NCBI RefSeq assembly: GCF_036320965.1
Contig: NC_092234.1
Coordinates: 33,694,203-33,758,202 of the forward strand
Source of the DNA: Panulirus ornatus
Taxonomy: Eukaryota > Arthropoda > Malacostraca > Decapoda > Palinuridae
Length of the DNA: 64,000 nucleotides
Direction of reading: 5' to 3'
Of the stretch, positions 25,369-39,010 are shown piece by piece. Position 1 is the stretch's first letter; each line of letters opens with the position of its first letter. Position numbers and translations under genes: made by a program. A model generated the notes under the pieces. That model saw only the letters and a program-made list of their open reading frames with translations. It had not been told where the DNA came from and made no database searches.

Positions 25369-26094
25369 ACAAGCATTTCCAGCAGTCACATGAAGATAAA
25401 CTAAATGTGCATTGGAGATGTATGACCACCACGAGCAAACACATAAACGCTCCTTAGTGGGGAGACAGCCACACCCTCTCCCCGTTCTATCTACCAACTT
25501 CAGGATTACACACTCATCAGAGCGACAATTGAACAAAAAGTTTAATCGTTTCTAAACCCAGATAAAAAAAAAATAAATAAATGTTTCAGTACCTTACATC
25601 CGAACCACAGTTATCTGAGAATGAACCCAGTCCTTTGTAAAACGAGTGACTCAAAATACACTGGCAGTTTGCGATCAGTGTTATTTTACGTAAACAGCGG
25701 TAACACTCACCCAAGTTTGCTCTCGTCCTGTTGTATGTGTTCCAGTGAGCCATAGACAGGAGAATCATAGTCTCTAGCTTCCTGAAAAAGGAATAGGCAG
25801 ACGTTAATCACAAATCACATCAACAGGAGAACAAAAACTACAGTATTCGTGGACACGAAGTTCGTGCAGCAAATATAAAGCTTGACAACAGTTAAAATTA
25901 CATGATAATAACCTTAGTGAAAAAATGGGAGGAGACATAAGAATGACTAGGATTTTGATACAGATTTTGATGTTAGTCTTAGAAATTAGAAGGTCCGTAT
26001 AAACAAGACTGAATTGCAAAACAGTCTAATTTCTATGACTAACATCAAAATTCAAATCAAGATCCTAATCCTTACGTGTCACAGGAATATTGAT

Positions 26095-26310
26095 ATGCAA
26101 ACCCAGGAACCCTTTAATATGGCTCCTGCAACTTCCAGGATGTGCTCCACGTGGAAGAAGGAAGGAGAGGAAGAGTCCCTCGGGGCAGGAAGGTCCTCTA
26201 CAACTCCGTACTTCTTTCCGTCCACTGACAACGGTATACCCTCGTCGAAGATGACGTCTCGCCCTCGGTGTCCAAGAGAAACTCGAAAGTAATTCAACCC
26301 AGCGCTTCCT
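26095..26310 (-). other. Coding-like module shared with 58595-58760
   Basis: The minus strand reads GHRGRDVIFDEGIPLSVDGK, KYGVVEDLPAPRD, SSSPSFFHVEHILEVAGAIL and KGSW. A related plus-strand stretch at 58600-58750 reads LLADGKKSVVQDLLAPKES, ISPFLCGM and IKGVLV. Nucleotide similarity is also visible (GACGGAAA...GTTGT-CAGGACCTTC...). I do not recognise the family. It may be an exon-derived or transposon-derived module. The frame is open for over 200 codons on minus (26079-26717) but the upstream part includes simple repeats. Confidence 0.45.
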
Positions 26311-26356
26311 CCTCCTCCCTTCAAGGCTGGATGACAAATAGGTTCCTGGCGTAGAA

Positions 26357-26359
26357 TGG

Positions 26360-26392
<33 letters not shown>
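26357..26392. repeat. (AC)n microsatellite
   Basis: About 18 AC units between the coding-like module and an RTE fragment. Confidence 0.95.
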
Positions 26393-26394
<2 letters not shown>

Positions 26395-26536
26395 TCCTGC
26401 CCCAGGAGTCCCTTCTTTCCATATGATAGAGGCCTGAACATACAGGAGGGTGAGAGGAGTGCAAGGAATAGAGTGCGTTGGAACAATGTGGTATACTGGG
26501 GTCGACATGTTATCAATGGACTGAAGGAGGGCATAT
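26393..26536 (+). mobile_element. RTE 3' coding-end fragment preceded by a module scrap
   Basis: From 26423, GGCCTGAACATACAGGAGGG through GGTCGACATG and GGACTGAAGGAGGGCATATA matches the end of the RTE ORF and start of its 3' UTR. The 30 bp before it (TTCCTGCCCCAGGAGTCCC) resembles part of the neighbouring coding-like module in the opposite orientation. It ends in TA-rich sequence. Confidence 0.65.
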
Positions 26537-26539
26537 ATA

Positions 26540-28312
26540 TAGATATATATAAAACCAGTTGATGAAAACAATAGCAACTTATGTAGATTAAAACCAAATT
26601 ACAGGAGACTAGTGTAATGAACATAGGTGAAGAACAAAGGAATATATACATTATTCCATGAAGATATTTCACAAGAATATGGACATGTATGGAAAAAATT
26701 ACATCAGTGATATCCAAAAATCAGTTAAAAACATTATTAATGAAAAACAGACGTTCGTACGCATCAAAATCAACGGAGAATTTTTCTTACATCTAAATCA
26801 TGAGGCACTATAATAGACAATACAATCTGCATGTTCAATGTTTCAATAATTCGTAGACTTCTTTTTTTTTACACCAAATACACTTGTGTACATCTGTATT
26901 CGGCTTTATGGGAATCAGACTATTTGAGCTTTTCATCGTTTCTTTGGCGAGTTCTTACCGCCTCCCACCTGTTAGATGCATGCCTGGTGTGTATGGTCTA
27001 GGGAATTATTTTGAACACCTGAACGTGCTCACGATTTTTTTTTTTTATGTGTTTACAACTTAACGCTTAACTTATGACCCTGGCAGTCGATAGGTCTGAA
27101 GCCAAAATAACTAACCAACCAACCAAAGACAATGGTAATTTACACCTCAAAGCAGCACTGTGTATGGCTGTCAGAGATGCATTACCTTAACTGTGCTGGA
27201 GACAGTAGAGGATTAACCATAAGGCTAACGATTATAGCTGTAGCCTCAACCTTCACATTTTTCAGACCCAAGGCCCTAATTCTTTTTTCATTTTCCCCTT
27301 TATCGAAAACTAAATATCCGTCACAAAGTTGGTTAAATGATACATAAAACTGCATAAGGCACAGGAAAGGAAAATGTCTGAATTATGGACATTGAATTCA
27401 GAGATTTGATACAAGTTTAAAGCCAAAAAGCTATCATTCTATATTTGAAATTCACCAATGCCATTTCTTACTGTATATATTTTTCTTTCTTTTTGTTAAC
27501 GTGGTTAATCATAAATTCTCAATTTGTCAGAAGTTTACTTGTAACCGTTACTGGTAAATTATGAAATCAATTAGGCAGTACAAACAATTCATAGGCAGCG
27601 TGTCCACCGCTTCTGAAGATGCGTATACAATTTCACTACGATATTTTTTGTGGAATATGTAATGGAAATTTCATCATCATTTATTCATTGTATAGCATTT
27701 AGTCATCTACAGCAAAAAAAAAAAAAAATCATCGAGCAAGTTATCAACAATAGTCTCATAACTTAATGGCCCACTACCGACGGGTTGACATTTCATTCAT
27801 TTGATTTGTTTCCAGATATTATGTAAACAAGTTCTTTGATCCTGAACAAATCGTTAAACAAGCTACCGCTGATTGTCGTACCATCACAACGATAATTATA
27901 TCAATATAAGAGCCACATGGCCTGAGATCAGAAATTACAGCAAAACTAAATATATAAGAAGCAGGGGTCGGCTAAATTCTAATAAAAGGACAAATGTCGG
28001 CAAGAGCCGAAGTTTCTGTGGACATTAGGGGTCAAACTGTTGGCCAACCAATTCCAGATACTTTTTGGTAAAGCGTGAAATGTTTACTGTTTCACACACT
28101 GCCCATGTCTTCTACACAATGCCTGGCATTATACTAGAAAAGTGATTAGGTTAGGGTAGGTGTGATTATATAGAATAACTACGTAAAGTATAAAATTAAT
28201 CATCAAATCCGTGTACTTCACACTATACTTAAAACTGTTAGACATTATACCAAAGAAATGCATAACTGTCTAAATGATACATTTTGCCTGTAACACTATA
28301 TAGCATATTCAG
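26540..28312. other. Intergenic, nothing recognised
   Basis: AT-rich, apparently unique sequence with short A and T runs (for example 27714-27729). No gene, RNA or mobile element could be supported. Confidence 0.5.
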
Positions 28313-28324
28313 TAGATATATATA

Positions 28325-28379
<55 letters not shown>
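28313..28379. repeat. (TA)n microsatellite
   Basis: TA array next to a T run and the 3' tail of a minus-strand RTE. Confidence 0.95.
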
Positions 28380-28387
<8 letters not shown>

Positions 28388-28392
28388 CTTTT

Positions 28393-29052
28393 TTTTTTTG
28401 CTTTGTCGCTGTCTCCCGCGTTTGCGAGGTAGCGCAAGGAAACAGACGAAAGAAATGGCCCAACCCACCCCCATACACATGCCTTGATTCAATCCACTGA
28501 CAGCACGTCAACCCCGGTATAGCACATCGCTCCAATTCACTCTATTCCTTGCACGCCTTTCACCCTCCTGCATTTTCAGGCCCCGATCACTCAAAATCTA
28601 TTTCACTCCATCTTTCCACCTCCAATTTCGTCTCCCACTTCTCCTCGTTCCCTCCACCTCCGACACATATATCCTATTGGTCAATCTTTCCTCACTCATT
28701 CTCTCCATGTGCCCAAACCATTTCAAAACACCCTCTTCTGCTCTCTCAACCACGCTCTTTTTATTTCCACACATCTCTCTTACCCTTACATTACTTACTC
28801 GATCAAACCACCTCACACCACATATTGTCCTCAAACATCTCATTTCCAGCACATCCACCCTCCTGTGCACAACTCTAGCCATAGCCCACACCTCGCAACC
28901 ATTCAACATTGTTGTAACCACTATTCCTTCAAACATACCCATTTTTGCTTTCCGAGATAATGTTCTCGACTTCCACACATTCTTCAAGGCTCTCAGGATT
29001 TTCGCCCCCTCCCCCACCCTATGATTCACTTCGCTTCCATGGTTCCATCCGG
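28393..29052 (-). pseudogene. RTE-like LINE, 5'-truncated
   Basis: Minus-strand copy from tail (GCTTTGTCGCTGTCTCCCGC at 28399) to a 5' truncation in the GTMEAE codons at 29052, where (TA)n begins. The frame 28598-29029 retains MFEGIVVTTMLNGCEVWAMA, GVRWFDRVSN and LKWFGHMERM, with RNWRWKDGVK. The 3' UTR is shortened further: CCATACACATG joins directly to CCTTGATTCAATCC, a deletion between two ACATG repeats. Confidence 0.82.

Positions 29053-29120
<68 letters not shown>
29053..29120. repeat. (TA)n microsatellite
   Basis: TA array between the truncated RTE and the next RTE fragment. Confidence 0.95.
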
Positions 29121-29124
<4 letters not shown>

Positions 29125-29136
29125 TTATTTATTTAT

Positions 29137-29374
29137 TTTGCTTTGTCGCTGTCTCCCGCGTTTGCGAGGTAGCGCAAGGAAACAGACGAAAGAAATGGCC
29201 CAACCCACCCCCATACACATGTATATACACACACGTCCACACACGCAAATATACATGCTTATACATCTCAATGTACACATATATATTACACACACAGACA
29301 CATACATATATACCCATGCACACAATTCACACTGTCTGCCTTTATTCATTCCCATCGCCACCTCGCCACACATG

Positions 29375-29375
<1 letters not shown>
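29137..29375 (-). mobile_element. RTE 3' UTR fragment (long type)
   Basis: Starts with GCTTTGTCGCTGTCTCCCGC, runs through the CATACACATGTATATACACA-type segment to CGCCACCTCGCCACACATGGA, then stops at (TA)n. Only 3' UTR is present, so it is a severely 5'-truncated insertion flanked by TA arrays on both sides. Confidence 0.82.

Positions 29376-29431
<56 letters not shown>
29376..29431. repeat. (TA)n microsatellite
   Basis: TA array closing the RTE 3' UTR fragment. Confidence 0.95.
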
Positions 29432-29434
<3 letters not shown>

Positions 29435-32000
29435 CCTTCCCTCTCATTAGCCGTAGATCCCCTCACAGCTTCAATCCGGCCGTCTGTAAACATTGGTCTA
29501 CCTAAAGAAAACTGCTCATGTTGCTATAGCTCTGGGAAAACCCGTCTTTGATTTTTCTGCTAAGCTGTTACTGTAAATATCACCTTTTCCTCATCCTTAT
29601 TAGATTTTGTGTTGTTACAGGCTGTTAACATCTTTTGGACCTACATTACCGATACTGTATCTATTACCAATTTTGATTCTAATGTAGCTGACAGTGATTC
29701 TTTGGGACTGCGGGTGTTGCTGAGATCTGTTTGTCTCTGGATGTTGTTGTGATCGTTGACGGTGCTGATCATAGCTAGGAAGTAATTTAGTTGAGTAATT
29801 TATGTTATGCTGTAGATGGGCTAAGAACTTTTGTTGGTGATATAGGTTGGTTGTTTTGGTTTAGTGAAAGAAAAGTGTCAACAATAATACTGTAGTTAGG
29901 AACAAAGTGTCGAATGTTAGAGACTGTTGTCATCTAGTGGAGAAATAAGTGAAGTTGTCAGCAATAGTGATGTGAGGAATAACGAGGTTAAGGGTACGGT
30001 ATTGGAACTTTTATCTCTTTAGTAGGTTTAGTATGTTAAAAAGGTTAGTTTATAATTTGTTAATGTTAGGTTAGGTTGAACTAAATCAGGTTTGACCTAA
30101 TATCAAAATGTTCAGTGGTAAACGATACAAAATTTGAAATATAATGTCCCGGTTAGTTTAAGCCTAGTCACATTTAGGTTAGGTTAACCTCCACAACAAA
30201 CACCTTACCGTAATCTATTGCAAAAGGCACATCTCGGGTACACATAACGGGACGGGGATAGTTGGTAACATTCCTTAATTCTCTTTGTTTCCATTTCAAG
30301 GATTTTATGAAGTATCTTCAGCATCGTTTCTGAAATGAAGAAAGAATGGTGAATGTCTGGAAAAGTATGAGGACCATTACAATAAAAAAAAAAAAAAGTT
30401 ATAACACGTCGTGCAACGCCTACGTTAATCTCGAATCTTACTGTATTGTAACACAAAAGTTTTTGTACTTTTTCTTAAATTTTAAAAGTAACCATTAATT
30501 CTGGCTGGCATAGGTAGTAGTTGTGTCAGGTCACCTTGCCTTAATACGCTGTTTTCCTCAACTCAGACCGTGGGATCATGTTAAAGTGTACATGGAAGCG
30601 TGTCAGAAGGCGGGAGGGTCGAGTCATATTTTGTTTATACGAACTTAGTATATCAAATGAGTTAAGGAACCTTAAGATCCACTTGGAAATTCACAGCTAG
30701 TACGGATTCAACCAACAACCTTCCCTCGTCCCAGTCCGCGTGAATATCGCTATTATTCATTTGGTGCCCTAGAGATATATTCGAGACGTTAATTGACAAA
30801 AAATTAAATAAAAATAATCTTAGTGCGTCAAAAGAGAAAGGTGCGTGTGTAGGACTTGTTTTAAGGGGAGGAAGTGGCGAATTATGAAACAGCCTAGCCA
30901 CTGATGAAAACTCAAAGCAAGAGTGCTATGTGAGAGCACACTGTATCTGAGTGAAGTTAGCGTTTTTGTTACTCTTAAATTCACTAACTTAGTCTAATTC
31001 TCATAAAACTGAATACATTTATTGCAGATAACAATTATGAAACCGACGACCATTTTCTAATGAAAACTTATATACATGTGATAACATAGAATAGCTATCA
31101 GCAATTATCAAGGAAGTTTTGTTCAATAAGATAAATCAATATGCTTTTGAAGGCAGAGAAAATATCACCATAAACTTCTACGTTAGTATTTTGGGAAGGT
31201 GGTGAAAATGAATACTGTTTCATTAGTCACTAGTGTAAATCACAGAAAGTTACATAAACATATGTATACATTTGTTTCTCCTTTCGAAAGAATTTAAAGA
31301 GTTTGAAATGTTGTGATACAATATACTGATCATTACCATTAAGTTTACTGCATATTGTTTGCTCAAAGGAGGGGTGATAGGGGTGATCAACCCCCCCACA
31401 ACCAACGCCTTTGGACTGGTGTTTCATATCTGACAAAGAAAGCGATATCAACACATATCTGTGTTGAAGGTACAGCACAGATAAGCAAGCTCACACATTT
31501 CTGCATGATCATGTTTCTTTGTGTTACCCAAGGGCAAACATATGTAACATTACCGATAAGATGAATAGTTCAAAGAAACTGATGATGACAGAGAAAGTAC
31601 AAAAAGGTTACAGAAGTATTGAAAAGTAATAATGAAGTTTTAATAAATAAGATTAGGCACGAACCCTTGACATTTTAACCAAACAATCAAGGATGTAGAG
31701 CACCCGCACCTTACTTATATCTGCCAGTGACATTACGCTATCTTCGATCTTCGTAATCTCTAAGTACCTTTCGTCATCACTTAAGTACCTGCGTTATGTT
31801 TGTTTACAATGAACAGCTGAACGGGCCATATTATCAGCACTTACTTCCACTGGAGACATTTTCCTGATCCATTTATTATCTGCATTTTTGATGATCTTAC
31901 CCTCGTTTCAAGTCTTACCGAAAGTTAAAGTTCTAACTTAGACCAACAAACATTTCAGAAATTCAGCTGACAATAAATCATTCAAAATATTATGTGAACA
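29432..32000. other. Intergenic, nothing recognised
   Basis: Apparently unique AT-rich DNA. A few GGTTAGGTTAGG-like words (30060-30190) are too few to be a telomeric array. No gene could be supported. Confidence 0.5.
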
Positions 32001-32007
32001 TATTATA

Positions 32008-32102
32008 AATCACTCGTAATCATGAGCCCGCAAATCCACACTAACATTACTGTAAATCACTCGTAATCATGAGCCCGCAATTACACACTAACATTACCGA
32101 GT
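32008..32102. repeat. 47-bp tandem duplication
   Basis: CACTCGTAATCATGAGCCCG at 32011 and 32058, 47 bp apart. Confidence 0.85.
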
Positions 32103-32539
32103 TCCAGTCAAACAAGGTTGTGGTGGATCGTGTCTTTTTTTTCTTTTAATATTTTTTGTTGGCATGTTTGTAATGAACTCATGGTTATAAGTAATTACAC
32201 ACATGCCAAAAGAAAATGTATGTTATAAAAAAAATACATGGCATAAGTCGGTAAAACGGATAGATTGCACGATTGAAGTATTCTTACGTGACCTGGCCTA
32301 ACTTAGCCTAGTCTAAACGTAAATATTTGCAATGGACAATTCTGACAGCGTTTTACCGAACAATAACCACTTCCCCTGAAGCGTAATAGCCTGAGGAAAC
32401 CTACAATTCTCAAGGAATGAAAACTTACAAAGAACAATGGGAAATTAGGAAAAGCCGAACACTAAAGTTTCGAGAACAAAATTCAAAATTCATGTCTACT
32501 TGTAAAGTTAATTCCTTACATACCCTTATGAAAGAATTA

Positions 32540-32690
32540 AAAAAGTAGTCCTATCCTCGTTTCATGCTTTTAAATCTCGCTGACACCTTAAAAGTAAAGG
32601 TGTTGTCTGTTAAAAAAGTAGCCCTATCCTCGTTTCATGCTTTTAAATCTCGCTGACACCTTAAAAGTAAAGGTGTTGTCTGTTCAAATA
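32540..32690. repeat. 73-bp tandem duplication
   Basis: CTATCCTCGTTTCATGCTTT at 32551 and 32624, 73 bp apart and almost identical. Each unit contains the imperfect palindrome ACACCTT-AAAAGTA-AAGGTGT. Confidence 0.9.
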
Positions 32691-34437
32691 ACCTTTTTCC
32701 TGCGCTTCTCTTAACCCTACCTTTCCAAGTGTTTCCCTTTCCCCCTCCCCCACCAAGAAAAAAAATAAGCAGCTTGTGGCAGGAGAAACAAAAGAGCAAC
32801 AAGCCGTCTAGCTCCAACAACAACAGCGGCAGAAGTCAAATAAAAATTATCCTCATTACTTGGTTAAGACGCTGAGGGAACACCCCAGAGCGACTCCTCT
32901 GCGACCAAGGGCTCGAGTTACCCGGACTAATGATTACGAACGACCTTATCCCAGTTGCAAGGAGATCGTTAATTCCTGCACACACCGACTCCCCTAATGA
33001 CAGGCTATTACTAGTAATTACCTGCCCACTGACAGACCTAACAAAAGTTTCCAGATTTGGGGTCTGTGTTCGAGTCTCTATTTTCTTTGTGTTGGCGTGT
33101 TAAGAGGGTTTTCGATTGTAAACTACTAAAAACAGGCTTTTTCAGCACAAAATAGACTTCAGTGATATATTCTTAGCAGCAGTGAAAAAAAAATTGATAG
33201 TGTTAATATACAATACAACTACAGGTACTGTCTTTTTCAGCTCTGCATTTCTATTAGCTTTGTATATTGATTTCTTTGTGTACTACTGAGAATAAAATAA
33301 CAGTCCCGAGGCATGATTTGTAGCAGTGCAATTTAATGAACAATTCAAATATGATAACAGTTATATAGAACAGAGAACATGCGGGTCTCAGCTCTGTAAA
33401 AGCAGGTAATACAACTGTAAAATATTAAAGGAACTCATCAGAACGTCAGCTAGGTTTACCTGTTACCCGATATGGTACTAGAAACATATCAACAATGTCA
33501 CGTTAGCTCTTGATTGTTTGCAAGTTAGGATTCTTTAAATTCTACCAATCTTTTTTTTTTTAGTGCACTACCAACTTTTATAAAGATTACAGCTTCTCAT
33601 ATATGATCACCACATTTGATAAAATTCATTAGGAAAGACAATATAGCTCAGTCCTCTTCAGATGTTTCCGTAATCACATATCAAAAAAAAAAATAACTTC
33701 CAAGCCAACAACAATGCGGAGCTAAACTGTAACTCAAACAACCGAGTGTACAAATATCACATTTTCTAAAACCTCAGGAACGAACCCGAGATTTGGGAGA
33801 GAAAATCTAATATAACGTAAACAGTTATTTTCCCATGGTGTTCTGACGAATGATTATCATATATATCGTAGTTTGTGGCAGTATTACATGGTCAAAATCA
33901 GGAGGAACAGCCGTCTGTCAGCACGGAACGTATTTCACCTTCATTTCGCTTTCCGTCTACTTACCTTTCAGAAGTAATGTTGTTCTGCATCTGGAAACTA
34001 TTCTGGTATCATGCTCGGGTACTTTCCGTGGCACAGAAGAATTAAAACTACGGGGTAAAAATCGCGGTCTGACACGACGTAACCATGTCAAGAAAGGTTG
34101 TGGTGATGAGAGTCGCTTAGGACAAAACTATGAGCGTACAAGCCAAATTCAAACTAAATTACTGGTCCTAGCTTCTTTTATGGCTATACATTCGTAAAAT
34201 TAATATACAGCTAATATTACTAGTTGGTTAATCCAAGTTAGGATTGCATTATTTCTTTCTTTTTGCGTCGTATCTTTGATTTTGCTTTGGGTGATTTCAT
34301 CAAACCTTTTGTCGACATGGCTACATCGTCTCGTTAACTACATCGTTTCGTGGGGAAAATGTACTTTTCTTTGGATGTGTTTCTTTCATGGAAGTCCCTT
34401 TTACTCCCATACGACACCAAAAGACTATTATACAATG

Positions 34438-34495
34438 GACGTTTCTTCTTTAAAAGAAGTTGACTTGGAAACTTGGAAGAAATACGTAAACCGTA
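34438..34495 (+). other. Weak candidate coding exon
   Basis: ATG at 34435 opens MDVSSLKEVDLETWKKYVN, followed at about 34492 by GTAAGT, a consensus splice donor. Without splicing the frame continues to a hydrophobic IGGIGLFIGSSHTLVF tail and a stop at 34567. I do not recognise the protein. There is no corroborating signal, and the rest of 32700-35740 shows nothing else. Confidence 0.15.
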
Positions 34496-35741
34496 AGTTG
34501 TTGATTGGAGGGATTGGCCTGTTCATTGGCTCCTCCCATACGTTGGTATTTTTAAGATTTGGTTTGTAAAGTAGCATTCTTATTAGTACCAGTATTGTTG
34601 ACTTTTTATATATATAAAAACGCCTCTTCTTCATTTTTAATCATTTCATCCATTGTAGAATATTTGTGCTCGGTTAAACAGTAAATCCCTAACGATTCAT
34701 GATCTACGTGAAGTGGTTTTCATTTTTGTTCTCTTGCCATTTTCTCTTGATGGTATTTGAGTACGACAGAAATATTTATTCGCCTAAATATTGATGACTT
34801 TGTTCTTATGAATATTGATGACTTTGTATTTATGAATATTGAAGACTTTGTACTAACCTCATCAACTCGTGAATTAAGTTGATAATTTCTCGATTGAAAT
34901 TCTGGTATGACAAAAATATTTATTCAGTTGCTAATTCAAGACTTATATAATTGATTTTAACGCCAATTTGCTGATTACTGAGGAAGAGGATTTTGTTGTA
35001 ATGATTAATGTTTGTTAATATGATTTCTTTTATATCACGCAATAATGGACTACGCTATATGTGGCCCTTTACTAAGCTACGATATTCTTGATATTAGAAA
35101 AGCTCATTTATTATCTAACCAGTAGATTCTGAAAAAGAATTGAATTTATGTTTTTTAAATATATTTTCTTCACTTTTCAAGTGAATTGGCTTTTATGCAT
35201 GAGTTTCTTGGGGGCTTATCGAAGTAATATGTAAAGTAGCAGCCAGATTCTGGAACCTGGAATGTTCTTTTGCTTGTTTTTGAAGTACTACTTGACTAGG
35301 TTAGCAATGCTATTTGTATTATCCTTAGTTTATAACTGAGATTATTGTACCTATAACAATCCTCTGGAAATAATTGAAGATTGCATCGAAGAAATTCATA
35401 GAAGCTTAAGTTCATGTTTGATTGAATTGTAAAGATAATGATTATCCCTGAAGACGAGAGAGAATAGAATATTCTGTGACAAAGTTCCTTCTCTGTGTCG
35501 TATGCGTAAATGTGAGCATGAGTGGGAGGCTGAAAATGCTACCCTCCAGTGTCATTACTGTAAAAGTAGAAATAGAAGAAGAGAAGAGCAAGAATTGTTC
35601 TTCCAAGACTCCGTTTGTTTATTCTTTAACGTAACTTCGGTAAGACAGTACATGGAAGCAGGCAGAAAGAAATAAAAAGGTTTACATCAATTACTTAAAA
35701 GACCTTTATTGAGGCTGTTGGTCAATCACTTGGTGCGTAAA

Positions 35742-36087
35742 GATGCTGCCGCCGCGTCAGCGAGGTAGCACCAGGAAACAGACGAAGAATGGCCCATACA
35801 CGCACATATACATACATATACACATCAGTGTATATACATATACATACATGAATGCACATACACAGACATATACACACATGTACATATTCATACTTTCATC
35901 CATTTCTGGCGCCACCCCGCCCCTCAGGAAAGTCTCGCTACCCCCTGCTTCAGCGAGGTAGCCGTTGGAAAACACAGAAAGGCCACATTCGTTCACACTG
36001 TCTCTAACTGTCATTGCGTAATGCACCGAAACCACAGGTCCCTATCCTCACCCAGGCCTCAAACCTTTCCATGGTTTACCACAGGCG

Positions 36088-36090
<3 letters not shown>
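35742..36090 (-). mobile_element. RTE 3' UTR fragment (long type)
   Basis: Minus-strand 3' UTR only. It holds both stem-loop-like boxes of the long form: CGTCAGCGAGGTAGC at ~35753 and CTTCAGCGAGGTAGCC at ~35948. Between them lie the ATACACATG-type segment and CGCCACCCCGCC. It ends near CCATGGTTTACCACAGGCG at (TA)n. Confidence 0.8.

Positions 36091-36148
<58 letters not shown>
36090..36148. repeat. (TA)n microsatellite
   Basis: TA array abutting the 5' truncation of the RTE 3' UTR fragment. Positions 36149-36440 show nothing recognised. Confidence 0.95.
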
Positions 36149-36151
<3 letters not shown>

Positions 36152-36444
36152 CTCTTAAAGGGGAAGTAAATGTTTATAGTTGTGTTACTGGAGTGATAGT
36201 TTTCATGCATGGTGTTTTTGACAAGAAAATAGTGAAGTTGGAGAAAAATGTAGCTTAGACATTGAAGCTTATTGATACAGTGGTGAAATTGATGAGAACT
36301 GCTATTGACGTTTGTGTGAATAAATTGTACATTTCCTTTTCCATAGCCAGAGGTTGAACCATTATGTGACATTCATTTTTTTCATTCATTTCAAGCTAAA
36401 AGTTTGTTTTCTAAATTGTTTCTTACATTTTTCATATGTATATA

Positions 36445-36529
36445 TATGTATGTGTGTGTGTGTGTGTGTGTGTATGTGCGTATGTGTGTGTATGTGTGTG
36501 TGTGTGTATATGTATATATATATGTATAT
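36445..36529. repeat. (GT)n and TATG-type repeats
   Basis: Interrupted GT units with TATG interruptions followed by TA-rich sequence, immediately before the RTE 5' end. Confidence 0.9.
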
Positions 36530-38126
36530 TATCCCTGGGGATAGGGGTGAAAGAATACTTCCCACGTATTCCTCGCGTGTCGTAGAAAGCGACTAGAGGG
36601 GACGGGAGCGGGGGGCCGGAAATCCTCCCCTCCTTGTATTAATTTTCTAAAATGGGAAACAGAAGAAGGAGTCACGCGGGGAGTGATCATCCTCCTCGAA
36701 GGCTCAGAGTGGGGTGCCTAAATGTGTGTGGATGTAACCAAGATGTGAAAAAAGGAGAGATAGGTAGTATGTTTGAGGAAAGGAACCTGGATGTTTTGGC
36801 TCTGAGTGAAACGAAGCTCAAGGGTAAAGGGGAAGAGTGGTTTGGAAATGTCTGGGGAGTGAAGTCAGGGGTTAGTGAGAGGACAAGAGCAAGGGAAGGA
36901 GTAGCAATACTCCTGAAACAGGAGTGGTGGGAGTATGTGATAGAATGTAAGAAAGTAAATTCTCGATTAATATGGGTAAAATTGAAAGTTGATGGAGAGA
37001 GGTGGGTGATTATTGGTGCATATGCACCTGGGCATGAGAAGAAAGATCATGAGAGGCAAGTGTTTTGGGAGCAGCTGAATGAGTGTGTTAGCGGTTTTGA
37101 TGCACGAGACCGGGTTATAGTGATGGGTGATTTGAATGCAAAGGTGAGTAATGTGGCAGTTGAGGGAATAATTGGTATGCATGGGGTGTTCAGTGTTGTA
37201 AATGGAAATGGTGAAGAGCTTGTAGATTTATGTGCTGAAAAAGGACTGATGATTGGGAATACCTGGTTTAAAAAGCGAGATATACATAAGTATACTTATG
37301 TAAGTAGGAGAGATGGCCAGAGAGCGTTATTGGATTACGTGTTAATTGACAGACGTGCGAAAGAGAGACTTTTGGATGTTAATGTGCTGAGAGGTGCAAC
37401 TGGAGGGATGTCTGATCATTATCTTGTGGAGGCTAAGGTGAAGATTAGTATGGGTTTTCAGAAAAGAGGAGTGAATGTTGGGGTGAAGAAGGTGGTGAGA
37501 GTAAGTGAGCTTGGGAAGGAGACCTGTGTGGGGAAGTACCAGGAGAGACTGTGTACAGAATGGAAAAAGGTGAGAACAATGGAAGTAAGGGGAGTGGGGG
37601 AGGAATGGGATGTATTTAGGGAATCAGTGATGGATTGCGCAAAAGATGCTTGTGGCATGAGAAGAGTGGGAGGTGGGCTGTTTAGAAAGGGTAGTGAGTG
37701 GTGGGATGAAGAAGTAAGAGTATTAGTGAAAGAGAAGAGAGAGGCATTTGGACGATTTTTGCAGGGAAAAAATGCAATTGAGTGGGAGAAGTATAAAAGA
37801 AAGAGACAGGAGGTCAAGAGAAAGGTGCAAGAGGTGAAAAAAAGGGCAAATGAGAGTTGGGGTGAGAGACTATCAGTAAATTTTAGGGAGAATAAAAAGA
37901 TGTTCTGGAAGGAGGTAAATAGGGTGCGTAAGACAAGGGAGCAAATGGGAACTTCAGTGAAGGGCGTAAATGGGGAGGTGATAACAAGTAGTGGTGATGT
38001 GAGAAGGAGATGGAATGAGTATTTTGAAGGTTTGTTGAATGTGTCTGATGACAGAGTGGCAGATATAGGGTGTTTTGGTCGAGGTGGTGTGCAAAGTGAG
38101 AGGGTTAGGGAAAATGATTTGGTAAA

Positions 38127-38127
<1 letters not shown>
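36530..38127 (+). mobile_element. RTE-like LINE, 5' half with intact 5' end
   Basis: The only copy with a visible 5' UTR (36530-36651, ATCCCTGGGGATAGGGGTGA start) joined to the ORF start. The element runs to ENDLVN and then ends abruptly in (TA)n at 38127, so the whole RT is missing. 3' truncation is unexpected for a target-primed LINE and implies later deletion or rearrangement. The breakpoint is at the same element position as the start of the inverted block at 2681. Confidence 0.85.
36652..38127 (+). CDS. RTE EEP endonuclease and linker (3'-truncated ORF)
   Basis: Start ATGGGAAACAGAAG at 36652 opens a frame of 519 codons, the last ~27 of which are TA-repeat translation and UTR read-through. 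Residues 18-262 form an exonuclease-endonuclease-phosphatase domain that nicks target DNA in non-LTR retrotransposition. Catalytic motifs are all present: LNV (N24), SET (E53), AYAP (Y124), GDLNA (D160, N162), LDYVLID (D228, D233) and SDH (D255, H256). Residues 262-490 are a Lys/Arg/Glu-rich linker to the RT. The frame is fully open to the truncation, so endonuclease coding is intact, although no RT follows. The start is supported by position just after the 5' UTR. Confidence 0.85.
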
Positions 38128-38168
<41 letters not shown>

Positions 38169-38173
38169 TTTTT
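38127..38173. repeat. (TA)n plus T run
   Basis: TA array and 13-nt T run. It separates the truncated 5' half from the tail of an opposite-strand RTE. Confidence 0.95.

Positions 38174-39010
<837 letters not shown>

Noticed and set aside
30060..30190. Telomere-like GGTTAGGTTAGG words
   Set aside because: Only a few scattered units; not an interstitial telomeric array.
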